Source: Labia minor
Taxonomy: Eukaryota > Arthropoda > Insecta > Dermaptera > Spongiphoridae
NCBI GenBank assembly: GCA_963082975.1
Contig: OY720344.1
Span: 6,125,580-6,189,579, forward strand
Length of the DNA stretch: 64,000 nucleotides
Reading direction: 5' to 3'
In this document: piece after piece, positions 56,783 to 64,000 of the stretch
Layout: each line of letters opens with the position of its first letter
Numbering within the stretch: the first letter of the stretch is position 1
The notes under the pieces: model-generated
Seen by the model: the letters and a program-made list of their open reading frames with translations, nothing else
Told to the model about the DNA's origin: nothing
Databases searched by the model: none
Made by a program: the position numbers and the translations under genes

Positions 56783-57010
56783 ATATCTCACAGGCGGTGG
56801 TTGTGACGTCACATATATACATTTAAATTTAGAAAGAAAAAAACTAATAAAGATGTATTTTTCCAGAGATGTGATCAATAAAACTCAATTTTTCTTTATA
56901 AAAACTAAAACCAGTGTGAATTTCAAAAAAAACGTTAGAGTGGTTTTTGAGAACCCATATATATATATATATATACAATTTTTACTCGTATAAGAAGATA
57001 AGATAAGATA
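56783..57010 (-). mobile_element. REP-C 5' half
   Basis: It is inverted relative to the copies at 4731 and 15153. The core 'gatcaataaaactcaatttt', 'gtggtttttgagaaccc' and a TA tract lead to 'acaatttttactcgtataag' and AGATAAGATA. It directly follows the HEL-A fragment. Confidence 0.65.
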
Positions 57011-57019
57011 TAAATCCCG

Positions 57020-57234
57020 CGGACCACTAATAGGATTTTTTAAGTGTTAAATATATTTATATAAATAAAAATTGTGATCAAAGAACACATAAACATTGAG
57101 TTTTTATAACTTATCACGTATTGTTATGAATTGAATCATCTTAAAACATAACTTAACATGATGAGTAAGTATATTCCACATTTTTCTGCGGACCAGCGAA
57201 ATTTTCTCGCGGACCACCACTTTGGCAACCGCTG
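57020..57234 (-). mobile_element. hAT-like MITE, partial
   Basis: The right end, reversed, reads CAGCGGTTGCCAAAGTGGTG and 'gtccgcgagaaaatttcgct', typical of hAT-derived repeats. The left end keeps only 'gcggaccactaa'. No 8-bp duplication is visible. Confidence 0.5.
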
Positions 57235-57897
57235 ATCTATATAGATATTTAGAACAAATTAGGAGGTTTGCATTGAATTAAGTAACCTGAAAGAATCATC
57301 CAGCAAGTAATTCTACCCAAATATTAATACAAATTCAAAATTATATACTTTAAACGTTCCATCCCTATGATAAAGAAATGAAGTTTCTGTTGAAATTTTT
57401 ATTAGTGATATTTTATAATTTATCGATAATATAAAACCTTTAGGCACAATATCGCTTTGTTCTTCGAAAAGTCCCGATAAAAAAATTGACTAAAATGGGT
57501 TTAGATTCAAAAAATCTTAAAATAAAAAAAATTTATAGATAAGTATAATTCTAATAAATTCTAATTCTAAAAATGTTTATTTTTCTTATAGATTTTTCAA
57601 TAATTTATAATCGGTTTATTAATCCATTAAGTATATATAATACATATGGTATTATACTAGTTTGATATTACAATCTGTAAGATTAAAATAATTTGTTTCA
57701 TTTATAATGAATTCGAATGAGTTCTGAAGTTTAAACTGTATGTTTAATTAAATAATTTTAAAATTCGAATGAAAAAAATTATCAGTATTATACATTTCTT
57801 GAAATTTTCAATTTATATGAAAGAAAGATAAGATGAAGGACTAGAAAAGAAAAACATTAAGTGTAGAGATAGATAGACTTATGTAAACCAAACAAAA

Positions 57898-57940
<43 letters not shown>

Positions 57941-58083
57941 TTAATTTAATTTTAAAACCTTTTGAATTTTATCATAACTATCACTTAAATAGCTAATTTG
58001 TTATTAACTTGTTTTATGTTATTATTTATTTATTTGCAAAATTATATAATTAAATCTAATATAATAATAATAATAATGTAATA
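57235..58083. other. AT-rich gene-free stretch
   Basis: It contains a long (TA)n at 57899-57934. No gene is seen. Confidence 0.6.
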
Positions 58084-58091
58084 TATAAAAG

Positions 58092-58312
58092 CAGTGGGAG
58101 GGGGCACGTGCAACATTGTGCAAAAAATAAATTTAAAAGTGATTAGTTTTGTAACTGAAAACCCAATAGTAAAAAAAAACATCTTTAAATTACGAATAAG
58201 TATAGTAGAGTATAGTATAAAAGTTATGAATAAATAAATAATTTATTTTGTCAAAATTTTTTCCGAGGGAGACCCCCGGGCCCCCAAAATAATAGATCAC
58301 GCTACGCCACTG
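58092..58312. mobile_element. non-autonomous hAT-like element with 8-bp duplication
   Basis: TATAAAAG occurs at 58084-58091 and again at 58313-58320, flanking a 221-bp insert. The insert starts CAGTGGGAGGGGG and, reversed from the right, starts CAGTGGCGTAGCGTG. An 8-bp target duplication and CAGTGG ends are diagnostic of hAT. There is no coding sequence. It lies about 420 bp upstream of the helicase start codon. Confidence 0.8.
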
Positions 58313-58320
58313 TATAAAAG

Positions 58321-58734
58321 TATTTAGCAAAATTTAAAAAAATTTTTTTTTTTTTATTCTAAATAATTTCAAGGAAGCTTAGACTTTGGATAATAAATAT
58401 TTTTTTATTTAATATTTCTTTATAAAAACACTATTAAATATTAAATATAACACTATTAATTATAAAATTATATATAAAAACATTCTATTAATTAAAATAT
58501 ACTGAGAAAAACAAAATAAACATATTTAAAAAGAAATTGTCTTTTTTTTTTTAAATTTCCCTCTCTTTTTTTTCTGTCCCCACGTGATTATTTGACATAA
58601 AATCAAAAATCTAACAGATTCAATTTCTTTTTAATTCTTATTTTTTTATTTAATAAATATTAATTTACTTATATTGTAGAATATATATTTTGATATTTAT
58701 ATTATATAGTTGAAATTTCGAGAGATGTCATAAA
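58321..58734. promoter_or_regulatory. presumed upstream region of the helicase gene
   Basis: It is AT-rich. The only notable site is CACGTG (an E-box) at 58581-58586, about 150 bp before the start codon, next to a pyrimidine tract. A two-codon upstream reading frame (ATG TCA TAA) lies just before the start. No TATA box stands out from the AT background. Confidence 0.3.
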
Positions 58735-58818
58735 ATGTGGGTTTTACAGCGGAAAAAAATTCATGAAAATGATGATATTTTGGAGCATTTTATAGAATTA
58801 AATGATTATCAAAAACAA
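58735..58818 (+). CDS. helicase exon 1 (28 codons)
   Basis: MWVLQRKKIHENDDILEHFI and on to YQKQ. ATG at 58735 is preceded in other frames by stops and gives the first FHA strand. Donor CAA|GTATAT. Confidence 0.75.
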
Positions 58819-61800
58819 GTATATTTTTTAATTATTATTCATTCAAGAAAAATTCATATTTAATTTTAATTCATCATTTTTTGTTTTTCAGTATGATTTT
58901 GGACGTTCCCTTACTTCAAGCTTCTCCTGTCCAAATGTTTATGTTTCTCGTAATCATTGTTTTATTTCTTTCAATGAGGACTCGCAACCAACCATTTTTG
59001 ATAAAGGCACATTGAATGGAACATTTATAAATGGTACTCGCATAGCCCCTGAAACACATATCCCTCTTGAAATCGGAGATATTATTGGACTAGGAGTAGA
59101 TTCCTCTTTGGAAAATTTAGACGGTGGTTATATTTATCAAGTCTCCTATCTTGATTCAACATTGGTAAAGAGAATTATTTTTATTTAAAAATATTATTGA
59201 TAGATATAGATATAGATATTAAAAGATATTAAAGAAATATGAATGATACTTTTATTTAATAATATTTGAAAAATTATTTCAAGTCAATTTAATGTATTTA
59301 TATTAATTTTGAATTGTTTCAAAATTTTTCTTTTTTAGAATTCTACTGTTAAAAATGAAATTCGTCCCGGTACAAAGAGACAACATTCTACAGACGAATG
59401 TAGCACTTCTAAAATTCCAAAATTGTCAGATGATAATTCAGTTGTAAATCTACCAATTCAAGAGCCAGTGAATAATTCAGAAATTGTACAAGAACCAGAT
59501 AGTGATGATATTATTTTTTTAGGTGAAGATAAGTTGAATTATTCAACTAAAGAAGAAGAAGATATAATTGTAATAAGTGATGAGGAAGGTGAAGAGAATT
59601 TTCCAAATTCTCAACTTTTTGAAAATAAAAAAGAAGTTGATATAGATGAACTTATTAATGTATGTAATATTAATAATGATAATTATGAGGAACAAGATGA
59701 TGATAGTGTTATTTGCGAAGATGATGATGATAATTTTCAAAGATGGGTGGAAGTTTTATCACAAGAGAAATCGATTAAAATCAAATCAGAACCTCAAGAA
59801 AATTATGATTTCCTTTTAAAATCTTTAAATAGTGATGAATTAGATTTAGATAAAATTCCTATTAAACCAATAAATGGGAATAATATATCATTTGAACGAG
59901 AGATTGAAGTTGATTCTCCAATTGTAATATCCTCCTTACATGAATCATTAAATGATAATAAGACTGAAAATGATTTAAATAAGAAAACAACAGAAAAGAT
60001 CAAACTTATTTCTCCATTACCATTGCCTCAAAAAACTAAATCAAAAAATAGTACAAAAAAAATTAAAAAATCTACAGATGAAATTAACAAAACTTCAACC
60101 AAAGTTCATAAAAATCACAACAAAAAAAAGAAGGGTGTCTCTTTACTTAAATCACCTGAAACAATTAATAAAGAAATTCAATTAGAAATTCGAAATCAAC
60201 GAAAAGAAAAATTAAAAACAATAGCACTTAATAAACAAGAAGTGAAAAAAAATAATGTTCATAAAATTCAAAGTTCAGAAATTAAAATAAAAATTACTAA
60301 AAAAAGTCGAGGTGATATTTTAACTGAAGAATTTTTATCTACACCTAATACAAATGATAAATCGTCAATAATGGTTGATAATAACGAAACAAATTCTAAA
60401 AAATTGAAAACAATAAATATTGAAAAGATTAATCAAACAAATTCTAGTCCTTTTGAAAACAGTGCTTTAGCTAATAAAGAGAAAACTAATATTAATTCTA
60501 ATCAATTAAAAGTTCCTAATTTAAATTCACTTCCACCAATTCCAAAGAGAATATTTAGTACAAATTTAAATTTTGTGACTGGTGAAAAAATAATTTCTTT
60601 ACAAGAAGGAACCAATCTGAATAAAAATAAAACTCAAAAAACAAAAAGTGTGCAATTTAAAGAAGTTATTATTAAAGAATATATTATAGATGACGGTTGT
60701 ATATTGACTCCTACAAAGAATGCAAGATATGTTGAGAAAAAAGCACCATTAATTAGGAAAAATCAAAAAGATAGAAACTCAAAATCAATTTCTATTTCAT
60801 CAGAATTAATTGCAGACATTATGGGTTGGAGAGTTTCATGGCTGAGGGTAAGAAAAGATATTTATAAATTTCTCTTTTTAAAAGAATATTTAGTTAAATA
60901 AATGAGAAAATTTGTGTTGATAGAAAGTTTATAAATATAATACTATTAAAAAAATAATTGTTAATTGATTTGATATTTAAGTATTCTTTAAATTAAAAAT
61001 TGGCAAAAAATGTATTTATAACTAATTGACTAAAATCATTTTGATAAAATAATATTCAAAACTATCATATGGAAAATTGAATTTAGTAGGATATTGATAT
61101 TGGAGAATAGAATATATATAAATTTCGGAAGTTGTCTAATGAACTTTTAATTATTTGGGTATTAAAGTATATATATTTACAAAAATTTATTCTAAATTTT
61201 TCTATTAATTATTCATCTGCACAGTTTATTTTCTTATCCGCCATATTGATTGTAGGAACAAGAATTGAGAAATATTTGTGATGAAAGTGAATGGGGGAGG
61301 GGGTTGATTTGGCATAGATAGATTTTTTATAGAAATTAAAAAGTTGAATTTGAAATATACTAGTATAAATTAATAGAACTGTTGTTCATTTTATATTATT
61401 TTTTTTTTCAGGAAGCAATAAACAATAATATACCTCCACCTGTGGTTGATTTAAAATCTTTACGAAAATTATTATTTAAATATTCAAATTTTGATGAATA
61501 TAAAAATATCATTGTGCCCTTAATGTATTTAGAAATCTGGTCTAGTATTCATAGTGATTTTATAAACATTTCTCTTCCTACGGCATATGTTATTTTAGAG
61601 TCTACTGAAATAAATAATACAAAATTATCACAAGGGAAACATTTACTTAATATTAATTGCAGGAGTAATTATACTTTTTTTATTTTACTTAAAATCTAAA
61701 AAATAATTTTTCATAATTAATATACATTCAACATATTATATTGATATTTTGAAATTATAAAAGAAAATTAATCTTGTTTATTTTCTTCTAGTGGCTCTTA

Positions 61801-64000
61801 GCGAAAAAGATAAAATAAACTCATTTTATCCTAAAGTTGGTGATTTGCTCATTTTAGAAATTAAACAATCTAATATAGAAGAAAATTCCCAATCAAATAA
61901 AAAATCATTTACCACAGTTTTTGGATATGTTTCACAAATCAAAATTTCTAATAAATATACAAGCCCTGATAATAACATATTTAAAAATTTAATTAAAGGT
62001 ACTTCTCATTTTATTTTACATTAATTCCTTTTATTATCAATATCTTTTTCGGTTCTAGATCAAAATAATTCTTATGATTATGATCTCCGTTTTCAAATAT
62101 TAACAAAATATAGAAATCTAAATATTACTATTGGAAATGTAATGCGTCTGAAGGTGATTTTATGTTATATTTTCATTTTATTAAGAGGGTCTTTCTAAAA
62201 GAGCTATATATTTTGGAACAATTTTTTTATTTTTTTATACACTCTGAATTACAAATCTATAAAAATAATATAATATAAGGTGTCTTAAGATAGTGAAAAT
62301 ATTTAAGAATTAAATATAGGATAGAATTGTAGCTATAATAAATATTAATCATTTCTTTCTTAGATTAATTTACTAAACACATTAAACAATTGTGGTAGAA
62401 ATTGGTAAATAAAATATAATCAAAGGACACTACAAAATATATAGCATCTTTTTGATGTCCCTTTATTTAAGTCGGGCAGGTACAATAGTACGATGCAATG
62501 CATTTCAACCTGTTTTTTCTTATTTTGCATATATAACGTTTCTAAACGATAATTGAACGCTATTTTTGGACTCTTGTCTGCTCGACTTAGATTTTTACTT
62601 ATAATTCTTTTGTTTTATAAAAAAATTATATTTATTTTTTAGGTTATTTCACAAATAAGAGGTCATATTAAATTAATGAAAGCTCTCCATTATGTTGATA
62701 GTTCGCCACTTTTAAAATGTATTGTAACACCAACGTTAAAAGATTTTAGTTTAGAACAGTCAAAATTAAAATTCTATTCACAGGTCTGTCTTTTACAAAT
62801 TTTATTTTTAAAATCCATATAAAAGTTTTTTTTTTTTTTTTCACAATAGAATGAGATTAATGAAATGCAAATGAAATGTGTTCTTAATGTAACTTATAAT
62901 TGTTTAAAATCAAATCGTCCTTTGATAAGTTTGATCCAAGGACCTCCAGGTAAGCGCATTCTTGTCTTTTAAAATGATTTAACTCTGGTTACGAAATTTA
63001 TCAATTTTTTTTTTAGGTTCTGGTAAAACCACAATGATAGTTCATATGATAATGCAATTTTTACATGAGCAAAAGAGAAATCCAAACTATAAAATTAAAA
63101 TATTACTCTGCGCGCCATCAAATGCTGCGATTGATGTGATAACAGGACGGCTACTTAATATAAATAAAAAAAGACAAGGTAAATTAACGATTAATAATTA
63201 ACTAATCAAGTGAGCTTAATATTTTCCTTGTATTATTACACATCAAATATATTTTATTTTTATTTATCTTCATATTAATTAAAATATCAAATAATCTATC
63301 CTTCAGAAAATGATAAATTTAAAATTGTTCGTGTTGGGGTTCATAATTCAATACATCCAAATGTTCAAGAAATCTCAATTAAAAATTTAGCTACAGCTAC
63401 ATTAAATAAAAATTTCCTTGATAGTTCGGAAATTAATTTAGAGGTAAATAAATATTTTATCTGTAATTTAAAACTGAGCAACATTAAAAATAAATGTATC
63501 TATATAGAAGAACAAAGTAATGGTAATCTTATTTTATTTAGTTAAGGATATTAGAAGCCAAATTACATAGTTTACATCTTTCTAATGGAAATTCTCAAAT
63601 CTCAAATAAAGGTGAAAGGGATAAATTACAAACTAAAATTAATGAATATAAAAATAAAATTGTACAAATTGATTATGAAAAAAAGGCAAGCATATAAATT
63701 TAATGATATATTATTTTATTTTTTTATATTGAAATTAATGAATATTTTTAGAGTCGATTAGGATATAATTCTTCTCAGCATTATGAAATACAACATGAAA
63801 TTCTTCAAAAAGCTGATATAGTAGCATCCACTCTCTCTTCTTGTTCAACCTCTTTAATGGAAAATTGTTTTTTATATAGGTATAATTTTAAAATTTAAGC
63901 CACACTGGTTTCCGTCCGTTAATTTACTTAAATATTTATTTATTTTAGGAAAGATAATGGCTCATCATTCACTTGTTGTATAATTGACGAAGCTACCCAG
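58735..64000 (+). CDS. FHA-domain Senataxin/Sen1-like superfamily 1 helicase, N-terminal part
   Basis: Thirteen exons code 1095 residues before the window ends inside the helicase core. Exons: 58735-58818, 58892-59164, 59339-60847, 61412-61664, 61792-61998, 62059-62153, 62643-62783, 62850-62949, 63017-63178, 63307-63443, 63542-63685, 63752-63879, 63949-64000+. Residues 1-120 form an FHA domain. About 145-620 is a charged disordered linker with two SUMO-interaction-like motifs and an IKSEP site. About 620-860 matches the region before the helicase. Walker A GPPGSGKTT is at 885-893 and motif II IIDEATQ at 1089-1095. Sen1/SETX helicases unwind RNA-DNA hybrids and act in transcription termination, so a nuclear R-loop or RNA role is inferred. 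Human SETX has no FHA domain that I know of, so an aprataxin/PNKP-like phosphopeptide link is only a guess. Phases agree at all junctions and there is no internal stop. Confidence 0.85.
58892..59164 (+). CDS. helicase exon 2: FHA domain core
   Basis: It contains YDFGRS (residues 29-34), VSRNHCFISF (46-55) and GTLNGTFINGTRI (67-79), the three signature segments of FHA phosphothreonine-binding domains. Gly32, Arg33, Ser47, His50 and Asn70 sit at the conserved positions. Phase 0 at both ends. Confidence 0.85.
59339..60847 (+). CDS. helicase exon 3: long charged linker
   Basis: It has 503 codons, rich in Asn, Lys, Glu and Asp and probably disordered. SDDIIFLGED (about residues 174-183) and EDIIVISDEEGEE (about 193-205) look like SUMO-interacting motifs. 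IKIKSEP (about 265-271) contains a SUMO-acceptor-like IKSE. Near the end, ELIADIMGWRVSWLR begins the conserved pre-helicase region. Donor AGG|GTAAGA. Retention of the intron would add about 17 residues and a stop at 60899. Confidence 0.85.
61412..61664 (+). CDS. helicase exon 4
   Basis: EAINNNIPPPVVDLKSLRKL, then FDEYKNIIVPLMYLEIWSSI: the 'Y..i..PLl.LE.W' segment characteristic of SETX/Sen1 proteins just before the helicase. It ends at AGGA|GTAATT in phase 1. Confidence 0.8.
61792..61998 (+). CDS. helicase exon 5
   Basis: MALSEKDKINSFYPKVGDLL, then ILEIKQSN and SFTTVFGYVSQIKIS: the small beta-barrel-like part of the helicase region ('pkvGDLvil'). Acceptor TTCTAG, donor AAAG|GTACTT in phase 1. 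Confidence 0.8.
62059..62153 (+). CDS. helicase exon 6
   Basis: Residues reading DQNNSYDYDLRFQILTKYRN, then LNITIGNVMRLK. Acceptor GTTCTAG, donor AAG|GTGATT. Confidence 0.75.
62186..62463. mobile_element. MITE in helicase intron 6
   Basis: AAAAGAGCTATATATTTTG near 62197 is inverted as CAAAATATATAGCATCTTTT near 62433. The ends (AGGG / CCCT) extend the repeat on both sides. It is non-coding. Confidence 0.55.
62467..62591. mobile_element. small inverted-repeat element in helicase intron 6
   Basis: TAAGTCGGGCAG at 62467 is inverted as CTGCTCGACTTAG at about 62578-62590. The interior, about 100 bp, is less AT-rich than the intron. Confidence 0.5.
62643..62783 (+). CDS. helicase exon 7
   Basis: VISQIRGHIKLMKALHYVDS, then SPLLKCIVTPTLKDFSLEQS: continues the region before the helicase core. 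It is preceded by a 489-bp intron full of small inverted-repeat elements. Confidence 0.8.
62850..62949 (+). CDS. helicase exon 8: Q-motif side and start of Walker A
   Basis: NEINEMQMKCVLNVTYNCLK, then PLISLIQGPPG. The lead helix and 'LIqGPPG' are superfamily 1 hallmarks. The intron splits the second glycine codon of GPPGSGKTT. Confidence 0.85.
63017..63178 (+). CDS. helicase exon 9: Walker A and motif Ia
   Basis: SGKTTMIVHMIMQFLHEQKR completes Walker A (Lys891, Thr892). ILLCAPSNAAIDVITGRLL is motif Ia (APSNAAIDxi), typical of Upf1-like/SETX helicases. Confidence 0.9.
63307..63443 (+). CDS. helicase exon 10
   Basis: KFKIVRVGVHNSIHPNVQEI then SIKNLATATLNKNFL: the 'iVRvG....ihp.v...sL' segment after motif Ia in Sen1-like proteins. 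Confidence 0.85.
63542..63685 (+). CDS. helicase exon 11, ends at a GC donor
   Basis: LRILEAKLHSLHLSNG followed by a coiled region (KINEYKNKIVQIDYEKK), corresponding to the helical 1B insertion. The only consistent donor is AAG|GCAAGC, a non-canonical but known GC-AG type. Confidence 0.8.
63752..63879 (+). CDS. helicase exon 12
   Basis: SRLGYNSSQHYEIQHEILQK, then ADIVASTLSSCSTSLMENCF: the 'adIvasTLSscgs' segment (motif Ic region) before motif II. Confidence 0.85.
63949..64000 (+). CDS. helicase exon 13 (partial): motif II
   Basis: It continues KDNGSSFTCCIIDEATQ. DEAT at residues 1091-1094 is the DEAD-like Walker B box of superfamily 1B helicases. The exon runs off the window. Confidence 0.85.

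Noticed and set aside
59543..60003. Minus-strand open frames inside helicase exon 3
   Set aside because: These are shadows of the Asp/Asn/Lys-rich coding exon, with hydrophobic low-complexity composition.
1..64000. CRISPR array, bacterial operon or phage content
   Set aside because: Introns, mariner, Helentron and SINE features show a eukaryotic genome. No spaced identical short repeats were seen.

Overview
This is a strongly AT-rich eukaryotic window, most likely from an arthropod and probably an insect. The evidence is compact GT-AG introns with T-rich acceptors, several mariner lineages, Tigger/pogo, hAT, Jockey-like and R1-like relics, tRNA-derived SINE-like units and DINE-1/HINE-like (non-autonomous Helentron) elements. 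I cannot name the species. There is no bacterial gene organisation, no CRISPR array and no rRNA gene.

Only one host gene can be modelled with confidence. On the + strand, from 58735 past the right edge, 13 exons encode the N-terminal 1095 residues of a Senataxin/Sen1-type superfamily 1 helicase. It has an FHA domain, an acidic low-complexity linker with two SUMO-interaction-like motifs, then the helicase core with Walker A and motif II. Splice phases agree at every junction. One intron appears to use a GC donor.

Everything from 1 to about 58300 is a repeat graveyard. (1) HEL-A is a Helentron-like family with about ten copies or fragments (1.7, 3.6-4.2, 10.3, 13.1, 27.0-28.6, 39.5-40.4, 47.3, 50.6, 54.9 and 56.6 kb). 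One copy still holds a broken endonuclease (EEP) domain, which fixes its orientation and class. (2) HEL-B is a second family built the same way with unrelated end sequences (1.06, 18.9 and 24.7 kb). (3) REP-C and REP-D are further AT-rich interspersed families, often joined end to end with HEL-B. (4) At least six mariner-type relics are present, including one collapsed into a fold-back and one with a matching MITE. There are also Tigger-like elements, hAT-like elements with 8-bp duplications, a 2.67-kb terminal-inverted-repeat transposon with HEL-A nested inside, Jockey-like and R1-like reverse transcriptase fragments, and tRNA-like or SINE sequences.

A few GC-richer islands (around 0.85, 11.15, 40.9, 44.1, 51.7 and 56.2 kb) may be isolated exons of genes extending outside or across the window. 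They are offered as weak candidates. The remaining gene-free stretches are AT-rich sequence and microsatellites, noted one by one.
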